Program-made: the position numbers and the translations under genes | Shown here: piece by piece, positions 8,811 to 16,754 of the stretch | Position numbering within the stretch: the first letter of the stretch is position 1 | How the letters are laid out: every line of letters begins with the position of its first letter | Assembly: GCF_009901565.1 (NCBI RefSeq) | Contig: NZ_WXEW01000001.1 | Location: forward strand, 868,001 to 932,000 | Length of the DNA: 64,000 nt | Direction of reading: 5' to 3' | DNA from: Herbidospora solisilvae | GTDB taxonomy: Bacteria > Actinomycetota > Actinomycetes > Streptosporangiales > Streptosporangiaceae | Notes under the pieces: generated by a model | Database searches by the model: none | What the model saw: the letters and a program-made list of their open reading frames with translations, nothing else | What the model was told of the DNA's origin: nothing

Positions 8811-8890
8811 CGGCGCAGGAACCCGATGAGCAGGAAGTAGGCCAGGCCGACCACGATGATCGCGACGGTCACGGTGAACATGGTGCGCAT
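8807..8890 (-). CDS. 27-residue single-helix membrane micro-protein
   Basis: This short frame encodes MRTMFTVTVAII, continues as one hydrophobic helix (VVGLAYFLLIGF) and ends LRR. Its ATG (8888-8890) overlaps the lipoprotein stop as ATGA, and its TGA overlaps the ATG of the DUF6766-like gene. Being locked between two overlapping real genes is the main support. The positive C-terminus predicts N-out/C-in or simple anchoring. No family is recognised; a small subunit or stabiliser of the DUF6766 protein is possible but unproven. Confidence 0.6.
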   Translation of the reverse strand: MRTMFTVTVAIIVVGLAYFLLIGFLRR

Positions 8891-9255
8891 CAGCCGGACA
8901 CCTCGCAGTCATAAGGCCGGTCGCCCTGGGGGCGGCAGCCCGCTCCGCGCACCCGCCAGCCGTCCGGTCCGCGGTGCAGGAAGACGGTGTCCTCAGGGAG
9001 CCGCAGCTGGGCCTCCGACCCCCACACGGCGACCTCCTCGGCCGGGCCGCCGCGCAGTCCGGCGTCCAGGATGCTGGTGGCACACGGCTCGGGCAGGCTC
9101 CTGGCCGCGGCGTCGGTGAGCAGCGCGCACGCCGCCGCCCCCTGCCCGGCGGCCACGGCGGCGAAGAAGCGCCCCGCGGCCTCCTCGACGGCCGGCCCGC
9201 CCCCGGCGGCGCAGGCGCTGACCGGCAGCGCGAGTCCCATCACGTATTTCAGCAC
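8890..9255 (-). CDS. Small predicted lipoprotein
   Basis: 121 residues. The N-terminus is a short hydrophobic leader ending in LPVSAC, a plausible lipobox with Cys15 as the lipidated residue. The mature part begins AAGGGPAVEEAAGRFFAAVAAG and contains a pattern common to small mycobacterial and actinomycete lipoproteins that resemble NTF2-like folds (ACALLTDAAARSL, then a C-terminal GPDGWRVRGAGC). Three further Cys could form disulfides. GTG at 9253-9255 gives a normal leader; ATG at 9240 would leave too short a signal. First gene of the operon leading to the micro-protein and the DUF6766-like gene. Confidence 0.7.
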   Translation of the reverse strand: MLKYVMGLALPVSACAAGGGPAVEEAAGRFFAAVAAGQGAAACALLTDAAARSLPEPCATSILDAGLRGGPAEEVAVWGSEAQLRLPEDTVFLHRGPDGWRVRGAGCRPQGDRPYDCEVSG

Positions 9256-9282
9256 GTAGACGAGGATTCCCCTGCTGGGAAG

Positions 9283-9300
9283 CGCCTAGTCCGTTAGGCG
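9283..9300. promoter_or_regulatory. Inverted repeat between the lipoprotein and topoisomerase IB genes
   Basis: CGCCTA (9283-9288) and TAGGCG (9295-9300) are separated by 6 bases. The core CTAGTCCGTTAG resembles, on the other strand, the CTAACGGCTAG core of the PadR-site repeat at 8131, with one extra base. It lies between divergent start codons (9255 and 9327). It could be an operator serving both operons, possibly for the same PadR; the evidence is only sequence similarity and position. Confidence 0.3.
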
Positions 9301-9326
9301 GGCACGATGGCGGGCACGGTGGCAGG

Positions 9327-10325
9327 GTGCCAGAACTCCGCCCCAGCGACCCCAACGAACCCGGCATCACCCGCCGCCGCCGCGGGCGTTCCTTCTCCTA
9401 CGCCTACGCCGACGGCCGCCCCGTGAAGGACCTGCGCACCCTGCGCCGGATCCGGGCGCTGGTGCTGCCCCCCGCCTGGCGGGACGTGTGGATCTGCCGC
9501 GACCCCGACGGCCACATCCAGGCCGTGGGCACCGACGCGGCCGGCCGCCGCCAGTACCGCTACCACGACGCCTGGCGGGAGGAGCAGGACCGGGCCAAGT
9601 TCGAGCGGGTCGGCAAGCTCGCCGAACGCCTGCCCGCCTTCCGCAAGAAGGTCCAGGCCGACCTCGACGGGAAGGGCCTGACCCGCGAGCGGGTGCTGGC
9701 CGCCGCCGCCCGGATGCTGGACATCGGCCTGTTCCGGGTCGGCGGGGAGGCCTACGAGTCCTTCGGCCTGGCCACCCTGCGCCTGGAGCACGTGACGTGC
9801 TCGCGCGGCCGGGTCTCCTGCGCCTACCCGGCCAAGGGCGGCCTGCTCCGCGAGGTCGAGATCACCGACCCCGACGTCTGCAAGGTGGTCACCGCCCTGC
9901 GCAAGGGGCGCGAGGAGGGCGAACTGCTCGGCTACGAGAGCGACGGCCGGTGGGTCGACGTCAAGAGCGACGACATCAACGACTACCTGCGCGACCGCTT
10001 CGAGACCGATGTCAGCGCCAAGGACTTCCGCACCTGGCACGCCACCGTGTACGCCGCCGTCGGCCTGGCCGTCTCCAAACGGGTGCGCAGCCGCACCGGC
10101 CGCCGCCGGGCCGTCACCCGGGTCATGAAGGAGGTGGCCGGATACCTGGGCAACACCCCGGCCGTGGCCCGCGCCTCCTACGTCGACCCCCGGGTGATCA
10201 CGGCGTACGAACACGGCAAGACCATCGACCGCGCGCTCACCGACCTGGGCGAGGGCGACGGCCCGGCCACCCACGGCGCGGCCGAGCGTGCGGTGATCGC
10301 GCTGCTCAAGCGCACGAGGGGGTGA
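9327..10325 (+). CDS. DNA topoisomerase IB (poxvirus/bacterial type)
   Basis: 332 residues, a normal length for bacterial type IB topoisomerases, which relax supercoils by nicking one strand through a 3'-phosphotyrosine. The N-terminal domain shows GRSFSYAYADGRPV and IRALVLPPAWRDVWICRD; the catalytic domain shows RMLDIGLFRVGGEAY (catalytic Arg region), KDFRTWHATVYAA (Arg and the region of the general acid), and the active-site Tyr in ARASYVDPRVI (about residue 288). GTG start at 9327. It heads a compact operon with envelope proteins, a carrier and a PRC-barrel protein, which is not an obvious context for a topoisomerase. Confidence 0.9.
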   Translation: MPELRPSDPNEPGITRRRRGRSFSYAYADGRPVKDLRTLRRIRALVLPPAWRDVWICRDPDGHIQAVGTDAAGRRQYRYHDAWREEQDRAKFERVGKLAERLPAFRKKVQADLDGKGLTRERVLAAAARMLDIGLFRVGGEAYESFGLATLRLEHVTCSRGRVSCAYPAKGGLLREVEITDPDVCKVVTALRKGREEGELLGYESDGRWVDVKSDDINDYLRDRFETDVSAKDFRTWHATVYAAVGLAVSKRVRSRTGRRRAVTRVMKEVAGYLGNTPAVARASYVDPRVITAYEHGKTIDRALTDLGEGDGPATHGAAERAVIALLKRTRG

Positions 10326-10330
10326 GTGCG

Positions 10331-10426
10331 GTGAACGACGAAGGGCTGGTGTTGCTGGCCGCGTGGGGACAGTTCACGGTGTTACTCGGCCTGCTGGCCT
10401 ACTTCCTGCTGCGGACGCGGCCATGA
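10331..10426 (+). CDS. 31-residue single-helix membrane micro-protein
   Basis: GTG at 10331 opens a short frame: a brief acidic start (MNDEGLVLL), one hydrophobic helix (WGQFTVLLGLLAYFLL) and the basic end RTRP. It begins 5 bases after the topoisomerase stop and its TGA overlaps the ATG of the next lipoprotein gene as ATGA. The tight packing and clean helix support a real gene. It parallels the 27-residue protein of the divergent operon, where a micro-protein also sits beside a lipoprotein. Confidence 0.55.
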   Translation: MNDEGLVLLAAWGQFTVLLGLLAYFLLRTRP

Positions 10427-10851
10427 GACGGGTTGTGCTGGTCCTGCTGCTGGTGGTGGCCGGGTGCGCCTCCCCGGCCTGGGACGACGCCGACTACGGC
10501 AGGAAGGCCGGCGCGACGGCCGAGGCCGCCGCCTCCTCCGTGGCGCTGGTCCGGCTCGCGGTCGAGAACGAGGCGAAACTGACCCGCCCCTACCTCCAGA
10601 CCCTGCTCACCGAGACCGTCACCGCGCTCGACAGCGTCGACTCCCAGTTCGGCGCGGTCCAGCCGCCGTCGCGGCAGGCGGTGGAGGTCCGGGCCGAGAT
10701 CACCGAGCTGACCTCGGAGGCGGCCGAGCAGGTGCAGGTGCTGCTGAACGAGGTGCGGCTGCGGGAGATCCGGGACCCGGAGAAGGCCGTGGCCGACCTG
10801 GCCGAACTGGGTGACCGGTTGCGGGCCTTCGCCGAGGAGCAGCCGTCGTGA
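10423..10851 (+). CDS. Small predicted lipoprotein with helical body
   Basis: 142 residues. The N-terminus MRRVVLVLLLVVAGC is a textbook lipoprotein signal with lipobox VAGC and Cys15. The mature part is predicted almost all-helical and rich in Ala, Glu and Leu (SSVALVRLAVENEAKL, ITELTSEAAEQVQVLLNEV, ADLAELGDRLRAFAEE), suggesting a coiled-coil bundle on the outer face of the membrane. No family is recognised. ATG at 10423 overlaps the previous stop; its own TGA overlaps the next gene's start at 10848, so it is part of the topoisomerase operon. Confidence 0.75.
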   Translation: MRRVVLVLLLVVAGCASPAWDDADYGRKAGATAEAAASSVALVRLAVENEAKLTRPYLQTLLTETVTALDSVDSQFGAVQPPSRQAVEVRAEITELTSEAAEQVQVLLNEVRLREIRDPEKAVADLAELGDRLRAFAEEQPS

Positions 10852-12071
10852 AGCGGTTCTTCGCCGTCACGCTCGGCATCCTGACCGCGATCGGCGGGTT
10901 CGTCGACATCGGCGACCTGGTCGCCAACGCGCTGGTCGGCTCCCGGTTCGGCCTGTCGCTGGCCTGGGTGGTCGTGGTCGGCGTCGTCGGCATCTGCCTG
11001 TTCGCCGAGATGGCCGGGCGGGTGGCGGCGGTGTCCGGCCGGCCGGTCTTCGACCTCGTCCGCGAACGCCTCGGCCCCCGCGCGGGGCTGCTCAACCTGG
11101 CCGCGTCGTTCGGGATCAACCTGCTCACCCTGGCCGCCGAGATCGGCGGCGCGGCCCTCGCCCTGGAGCTGGCCACCGGGATCGACTACCTGCTGTGGGT
11201 GCCCGCCGTGGGCCTGGTGGCCTGGCTGGTGATGTGGCGGGTCAAGTTCGAGACGATGGAGCGCGTCTTCGGCCTGGCCGGGCTCGCCCTGGTGGTCTTC
11301 CTGGTGGCCTTCTTCGCCCTGGGCCCCGATTACGGAGAACTGGGGCGCCAGCTCGTCCACAACCCGTCCGACGACGGCGCGGCCACCTACTGGTTCTACG
11401 CCGTCGCCCTGCTGGGGGCGGCCATGACGCCGTACGAGGTGTTCTTCTTCTCCTCCGGCGGCGTGGAGGAGCGCTGGACCCGGCGGGACCTGGGGGTCAT
11501 GCGCGCCAACGTGTTCGTCGGCTTCCCCCTGGGCGGCCTGTTGTCGATCGCCATCGCGGCGTGCGCGGCCACCGTCTTCCTGCCTCAGATGATCGAGGTC
11601 GACACGCTCGGCCAGATGGTGCTGCCCGCCGGGCTCGCCTTCGGCCAGATCGGCCTGGCCCTGGTCATCTTCGGCGTCTTCGCCGCGACCTTCGGCGCGA
11701 CCCTGGAGACCGCGTTGTCGTCGGGTTACTCGATCAGCCAGTACTTCGGCTGGCAGTGGGGCAAGTACGTGCGGCCCCGGGAGGCGGCCCGGTTCCACGC
11801 GACGCTGCTGGTGTCGACGATCGTCGCGGTGGCGCTGATCCTCACGACGATCGACCCGATCAAGGTCACGGAGTATTCGCTGGTCCTCTCGGCGGCGGCG
11901 CTGCCGCTGACCTACCTGCCGGTCCTGATGATCGCCAACGACCCCGACTACATGGGCGACCGGGTCAACGGCCGCCTGTCCAACACCCTGGGGACCTTTT
12001 ACATGATCCTGCTCCTGGTGGTCGCCGTGGCGGCCATACCGCTGATGCTCGCCACCAAGGCGGGACAGTGA
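10848..12071 (+). CDS. NRAMP-like inner-membrane carrier lacking canonical metal-site motifs
   Basis: 407 residues and about eleven predicted helices, matching the LeuT-fold NRAMP carriers that move divalent metals with protons. The start IGGFVDIGDLVANALVGSRF occupies the place of helix 1, where Mn/Fe NRAMPs carry DPGN; here it is DIGD. In the helix 6 position, where they have MPH, the sequence reads AAMTPYEVFF. The altered sites suggest a different ion or a lost metal specificity; more distant NRAMP relatives also deviate here. Start overlaps the lipoprotein stop; its stop overlaps the PRC-barrel GTG. Confidence 0.7.
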   Translation: MKRFFAVTLGILTAIGGFVDIGDLVANALVGSRFGLSLAWVVVVGVVGICLFAEMAGRVAAVSGRPVFDLVRERLGPRAGLLNLAASFGINLLTLAAEIGGAALALELATGIDYLLWVPAVGLVAWLVMWRVKFETMERVFGLAGLALVVFLVAFFALGPDYGELGRQLVHNPSDDGAATYWFYAVALLGAAMTPYEVFFFSSGGVEERWTRRDLGVMRANVFVGFPLGGLLSIAIAACAATVFLPQMIEVDTLGQMVLPAGLAFGQIGLALVIFGVFAATFGATLETALSSGYSISQYFGWQWGKYVRPREAARFHATLLVSTIVAVALILTTIDPIKVTEYSLVLSAAALPLTYLPVLMIANDPDYMGDRVNGRLSNTLGTFYMILLLVVAVAAIPLMLATKAGQ

Positions 12072-12856
12072 CCGGCCGCGTCCTGCACGCCCACCTCCAC
12101 CTGCTCGACCGCCAGGTGGTCAGGGCCGACGGACGGCTGCTCTGCAAGGTCGACGACCTGGAGATCGAGTGGGGGGAGGTCCCGTACGTCACCGCGATCC
12201 TGGCCGGGCCCCTCGCGCTCGGCCCGCGTGTCGGCGGCGTGATCGGCCGCCTGATGACCGGCGTCACCCGCCTGTTCCGGCCGGAGGAGGATCCGGCCCC
12301 GCCGCGGGTCCCGATGAGCCTGGTCGGCGAGATCGGCAGCGCGGTCACGGTGGGCGGCGACGTGCCGGAGGCCTCCCTGGAACGCTGGGTGCGCGAGCAT
12401 CTCGTCGACCCTCTTCCCGGCAGCGGCGGCAGGGACCCGGGGCTGCGCGGCCCCCGCCCGGTCAGGCGGTCCGAGGTCCCCGCCCGCGACCGGCTGAGCT
12501 CGCTGGTCGGGCGCAGGGTCGTCGACCGCGACGGCGCGGACGTCGGGCAGGTGGCCGACGTCCGGCTCACCCAGGACGGCCCCCTCCTCGGCGAGACGAC
12601 CCAGGCGCTGCGCCTGAGCGGCCTCGTCGTGGTGCCCCGGCACACCGGCCAGCTCTTCGGCTACGAACGCGGGCCGGGGGGCAACAGCCCGGCCCTGGTC
12701 AGGGCGGTGATCCGCCGCCTCCACCGGGGCAGCCGGTTCGTCGGGTGGGAGCAGATCGGCGACCCGGGCGACCCGATCAGGCTCATCGAGCCGCGCGCGG
12801 CCCTGCTGCCGCTGCACGAGCTCTTCACGCGGGATGACGCGAGCGCATCCGCATGA
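12068..12856 (+). CDS. PRC-barrel domain protein
   Basis: 262 residues with two PRC-barrel-like segments: residues about 4-45 (HAHLHLLDRQVVRADGRLL, CKVDDLEIEW) and about 150-215 (LVGRRVVDRDGADVGQVADV). PRC-barrels are small beta-barrels found in photosynthetic reaction centre H subunits and RNA-processing proteins, and in many actinomycete stress proteins of unknown role. The middle has a Pro-rich linker. GTG at 12068 overlaps the carrier's stop (GTGA), so the protein probably acts with the NRAMP-like carrier. Its end overlaps the end of the convergent SDR gene by 32 bases. Confidence 0.75.
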   Translation: MTGRVLHAHLHLLDRQVVRADGRLLCKVDDLEIEWGEVPYVTAILAGPLALGPRVGGVIGRLMTGVTRLFRPEEDPAPPRVPMSLVGEIGSAVTVGGDVPEASLERWVREHLVDPLPGSGGRDPGLRGPRPVRRSEVPARDRLSSLVGRRVVDRDGADVGQVADVRLTQDGPLLGETTQALRLSGLVVVPRHTGQLFGYERGPGGNSPALVRAVIRRLHRGSRFVGWEQIGDPGDPIRLIEPRAALLPLHELFTRDDASASA

Positions 12857-13841
12857 GGACGGCCGCCGCGCCGGCGGCGGCGCCCAGGGCCGCGACCAGG
12901 GCGTGGTGCCGGCTGGCCCACGCCTGCGGGCTGGCCGCGAGCGACCGCTCGTCGAAGGCGCCGTGCGCGCCGTAGTCGTGGCCGTGCGGCCCGTCGGCCG
13001 GGGCCCAGAGGTTGGCCGGCTGGCGGCGGGACCTCGGCTGGTCGGTCTGCTGCGCGTCGTATCCCGTCCTGACCAGATAGCGGTCGAGCAGCCCGGGGGC
13101 GACCGCGTTGGCCATCAGGGTCGCCACGGTGCTGGCCCCGACCCAGTACTCGCGGCGTTCCGGGTGGTCGGCGGCGTGCAGCACGGCCCGCGCGGCGACC
13201 TCGGGCTGGTAGATCGGCGGCACCGGCTGGGCCTGGCGGGGCAGCCGCGACAACACCCACGAGAACTGGGGCGTGTTGACCGCGGGGAGCTGGACCATGG
13301 TCACGTGGACGCCGCTGCGCTCGTGCAGCAGCTCGCAGCGCAGCGCCTCGTTGAAGCCCTGGATGGCGTGCTTGGCGCCGCAGTAGGCGCTCTGCAGCGG
13401 GATGCCCCGGTAGGCCAGCGCAGAGCCGACCTGGACGACGGTCCCCCGGTCGCGGGGCCGCATCCGGTTCAGCGCGGCCATGGTGCCGTGCACGTAGCCG
13501 AGGTAGGTGACCTCGGTGACGCGGCGGAACTCCTCCGGCCGGATCTCGGCGAACGGAGCGAAGACGGAGGTGAACGCGACGTTGACCCACACGTCGATGG
13601 GCCCCAGCTCCGCCTTGGCCCGGCTCGCGGCGGCGTCCACCTGCGCGAAGTCCGACACGTCGACCGGGATCTCCAGCGGGGTGCCGCCGTTGCGCCGCAC
13701 CTCGCCGGCGGCGGCCCCGAGGCCCTTGACGCCCCGGGCGAGCAGGGCCACCTTCGCGTGACGCGCGCCGAACGCCTGGGCGACCGCGCGGCCGACGCCG
13801 CCGCTCGCGCCGGTGACGACCACGACCTGTTCCGCTTTCAT
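12825..13841 (-). CDS. Short-chain dehydrogenase with C-terminal extension
   Basis: 338 residues. A classical SDR domain fills about 1-240: cofactor loop VTGASGGVG (about 9-17), the Asp after strand 3 (VDVSD), and catalytic YCGAK (about 153-157) preceded by QVGSALAYRG. The C-terminal 100 residues go beyond the family core and end in a hydrophobic stretch, ALVAALGAAAGAAAVLM, followed by basic residues, which suggests tail anchoring to the membrane. ATG at 13839-13841 overlaps the stop of the FAD/Fe-S dehydrogenase gene. It is the last gene of the oxidative operon that starts at 19796. Confidence 0.85.
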   Translation of the reverse strand: MKAEQVVVVTGASGGVGRAVAQAFGARHAKVALLARGVKGLGAAAGEVRRNGGTPLEIPVDVSDFAQVDAAASRAKAELGPIDVWVNVAFTSVFAPFAEIRPEEFRRVTEVTYLGYVHGTMAALNRMRPRDRGTVVQVGSALAYRGIPLQSAYCGAKHAIQGFNEALRCELLHERSGVHVTMVQLPAVNTPQFSWVLSRLPRQAQPVPPIYQPEVAARAVLHAADHPERREYWVGASTVATLMANAVAPGLLDRYLVRTGYDAQQTDQPRSRRQPANLWAPADGPHGHDYGAHGAFDERSLAASPQAWASRHHALVAALGAAAGAAAVLMRMRSRHPA

Positions 13842-16741
13842 CGTCCCTCCTCGTGCAGCCCGACGGCGAGCAGCTGGGCGAGGTGCACGCCTTCCCTGCC
13901 GCCGCTGTCGAGCTGGTGGATCTGGGTCCGGCAGCTGAACCCGTCGGCGAGCACGGCCGTCTCCCGCCCGGCCGCCCGCAGCCGGGGCAGCAGCACCCGT
14001 TCGGCGCAGGCCTCGCTGACCTCCAGGTGACCGCGCTCGAAGCCGAAGTTCCCGGCCAGCCCGCAGCAGCCGGAGTCGAGGTGCTCCGCCCGCACCCCGG
14101 CGGCCCGCAGCAGCTCCTCGTCGGCGTCGAAGCCCATGACGGCGTGCTGGTGGCAGTGGACCTGGGCCAGCGCCTCGACGTCGAGGCGCGGCGGCCGGTA
14201 GCCGGGGCTGTGCCGGGTGAGCAGTTCGGCGAGCGTGACCGTCTGGTTCCGCAGCCGCCGCACGTCCAGGTCGGCCGGGAACAGCTCCTCGGCGTCGCCG
14301 CGGAACACGGCCGTGCAGCTCGGTTCCAGCCCCACGACCAGGCCGCCCTCGCGCAGGTGGCCGGCCAGCAGCCGCACGGTCCGGCCGAGCACCCGCCGGG
14401 CGGTGTCGACCTGGCCGGTGGAGATCCAGGTCAGCCCGCAGCACACCGGTCCGGGCGGCAGGACGACCCGCCAGCCGGCGTCCTCGATCACCTCCACGGC
14501 GGCCCGCCCCACCTGGGGGTGGAACCCGTTGGTGAAGGTGTCCGGCCACAGCAGGACCTTCCCCCGGGCGCCGTCGCCGCGCGGGCCCCGCCGCCGGAAC
14601 CAGTGCTGGAGGGTCTCCGGGGCGAAGGCGGGGAGCTCCCGGTCGGCGATGCCCGCGACCGTCCTGGCAAGTCCCGGCAGGCGGTTCACCAGGGGCCCGA
14701 GCCGGAGCGCGGCGACGACGGCGGCGGCGACGGGCAACCAGCCCAGCGCCAGGTCCGACCGGGGCCGCCGCCACTGGCGGCCCTCGTAGTGGTGGGACAG
14801 GAACTCCGCCTTGTACGTCGCCATGTCCACGTTCGCCGGGCAGTCGGTCCTGCACCCCTTGCAGGCCAGGCAGAGGTCGAGGGCGTCCTTGACCTCCTCC
14901 GAGCGCCAGCCCCGGCGGAGGGTCTCGTCGCCGTGCCCGCCGAGCATCTCGAACAGCAACCGGGCGCGGCCCCGGGTGGAGTGTTCCTCCTCCCCCGTGA
15001 CCTGGTAGGACGGGCACATCACCTGACCGCCCTCGGTGGCGTGCTGACGGCAGCGGCCGACGCCGACGCAGCGGTTGACCGCCTGCGCGAACGAGCCGCC
15101 GTCGTGCGGAAAGCCGAACCGCAGGTCCCGCGGCTCGGCCGGGGCCCAGTCCGGGCCGAGCCGCAGATGGTCGTCGAGCGGGGCGGGCGCGACCACCTTG
15201 CCGGGGTTCATGTGGTCGCCGGGGTCGAAGATCGCCTTGAGCCGCCCGAACGCGGCGACGATCTCGGGGCCGAACATCCGGGGCAGCAGCTCGCCCCGGC
15301 TCTGGCCGTCGCCGTGCTCGCCGGAGAACGACCCGCCCAGGGCCGCCACGAGGTCGGCGGCCCGTTCCATGAACCGGCGGTAGGCGGCCACGCCGTCGGC
15401 GGTGTAGAGGTCGAAGGGGATGCGGGTGTGCACGCAGCCCTGCCCGAAGTGGCCGTAGAGGGCCGGGCCAGTGTCGCTCTCGTAGCCGAACTCCCGGTAG
15501 AGGTCGCGCAGGCGGCGCAGGTACTCGCCGAGCCGTTCGGGGGCCACGGCGGAGTCCTCCCAGCCCTCGAAGGTGTCGGGCCGGCCGGCGACGTGCGCGG
15601 TCGCGCCCAGGCCGGCCTCCCTGACGTGCCACAGCTCGTCCTCGTGGACGGGGTCGCCGAGGAACCGGACGTCGGCGCGGTGCCCGTCGTGGAGCAGCCC
15701 CTCGGCCCGGGACCGCGCCTCCTCGGCCGTCTCGCCGCCGAACTGGACCATGAGGAAGGCCTTGCCCTGCGGGAGTTCGCCCAGCGCGTCGGGGTTGAGG
15801 TGCTTGAGCTGCTCGTCGCGGATCAGCTTGGCGTCGACGCCCTCCAGCGCGATCGGCTCGTGCGGCAGGATCGCGGGCACCGCGTCGGCGGCCGCCGCGA
15901 TGTCGGGGTAGCCGAGCACGACCAGGGCGCGTTCGGGCAGCACGGGCACCAGTTCGAGTTCCGCGCGCAACACGGTGACCAGGGTCGACTCGCTGCCGAC
16001 GAGCAGCCCGGCGACGTCGAAGCCGTGTTCGGGCAGCAGCGAGTCGAGGTTGTAGCCGGAGACCCGGCGCGGGATGTCGGGGTAGCGCCGCCGGATCTCG
16101 TCGGCGTACGCGTCGCGCAGGGCCCGCAGCTGCCGGTAGATCGCGGCTCGGGGGTCGCCCCGGCGTTCGATGGCGGCGTACTCCTCGTCGGTGGTCTCGC
16201 CGCACCAGAAGCGGGTGCCGTCGTAGAGGAGCACCTCAAGGCGGGCGACGTTGTCGACGACCTTGCCGGTGCGCTGCGCGGTCGCGCCGCAGGAGTTGTT
16301 GCCGATCATGCCGCCGAGGGTGCAGTTCATGTGGGTGGCGGGTTCCGGGCCGTACCGGAGGCCGTGGCGTTCGAGCCGCCGGTTCAGCACGTCGAGGACG
16401 ATGCCGGGCTGGACGACGCAGGTCCGGCCGTCGACGTCGACCGACTCCAGCGTGGTGCAGTACTTCGACCAGTCGACGACCACAGCGGTGTTGGCGCACT
16501 GCCCGGCCAGGCTCGTGCCGCCGCCCCGCGACAGGACCGGGGCCCCGAAGTCGCGGGCCACGGCGACCGCCTCGGCCCCGGCGTCGGGGGTGCGGGGCAC
16601 CACCACACCGAGGGGCACCTGGCGGAAGTTGGAGGCGTCGGTGGAGTAGGCGGCGCGGCTGCCGGGGTCGAACCTGATCTCGCCGTCGACCCGGTCGCGC
16701 AGGGCCGCCGCCAGGGCGGCCGGGGCCTCGGTGACCGTCAT
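13838..16741 (-). CDS. Fused FAD-linked / iron-sulfur 2-hydroxyacid-type dehydrogenase
   Basis: 967 residues joining two parts that are separate in glycolate oxidase (GlcD and GlcF). The N-terminal half (about 1-530) is an FAD-binding PCMH domain (LSRGGGTSLAGQC, GGMIGNNSCGATAQRTGK) with the FAD-linked oxidase C-terminal domain (SGEHGDGQSRGELLPRMFG). The middle has a 4Fe-4S pair: CVGVGRCRQH...GGQVMCPSY (about 567) and CLACKGCRTDCP (about 630). The C-terminal third has two CCG-type Cys motifs, GPVCCGLTW and DSGCCGLAG. Relatives oxidise D-2-hydroxyacids such as D-2-hydroxyglutarate or D-lactate and pass electrons to quinone. The substrate is not readable here. ATG at 16739-16741 has GGAGG upstream. 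Confidence 0.88.
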   Translation of the reverse strand: MTVTEAPAALAAALRDRVDGEIRFDPGSRAAYSTDASNFRQVPLGVVVPRTPDAGAEAVAVARDFGAPVLSRGGGTSLAGQCANTAVVVDWSKYCTTLESVDVDGRTCVVQPGIVLDVLNRRLERHGLRYGPEPATHMNCTLGGMIGNNSCGATAQRTGKVVDNVARLEVLLYDGTRFWCGETTDEEYAAIERRGDPRAAIYRQLRALRDAYADEIRRRYPDIPRRVSGYNLDSLLPEHGFDVAGLLVGSESTLVTVLRAELELVPVLPERALVVLGYPDIAAAADAVPAILPHEPIALEGVDAKLIRDEQLKHLNPDALGELPQGKAFLMVQFGGETAEEARSRAEGLLHDGHRADVRFLGDPVHEDELWHVREAGLGATAHVAGRPDTFEGWEDSAVAPERLGEYLRRLRDLYREFGYESDTGPALYGHFGQGCVHTRIPFDLYTADGVAAYRRFMERAADLVAALGGSFSGEHGDGQSRGELLPRMFGPEIVAAFGRLKAIFDPGDHMNPGKVVAPAPLDDHLRLGPDWAPAEPRDLRFGFPHDGGSFAQAVNRCVGVGRCRQHATEGGQVMCPSYQVTGEEEHSTRGRARLLFEMLGGHGDETLRRGWRSEEVKDALDLCLACKGCRTDCPANVDMATYKAEFLSHHYEGRQWRRPRSDLALGWLPVAAAVVAALRLGPLVNRLPGLARTVAGIADRELPAFAPETLQHWFRRRGPRGDGARGKVLLWPDTFTNGFHPQVGRAAVEVIEDAGWRVVLPPGPVCCGLTWISTGQVDTARRVLGRTVRLLAGHLREGGLVVGLEPSCTAVFRGDAEELFPADLDVRRLRNQTVTLAELLTRHSPGYRPPRLDVEALAQVHCHQHAVMGFDADEELLRAAGVRAEHLDSGCCGLAGNFGFERGHLEVSEACAERVLLPRLRAAGRETAVLADGFSCRTQIHQLDSGGREGVHLAQLLAVGLHEEGR

Positions 16742-16754
16742 GTGTGTCCTCCCG

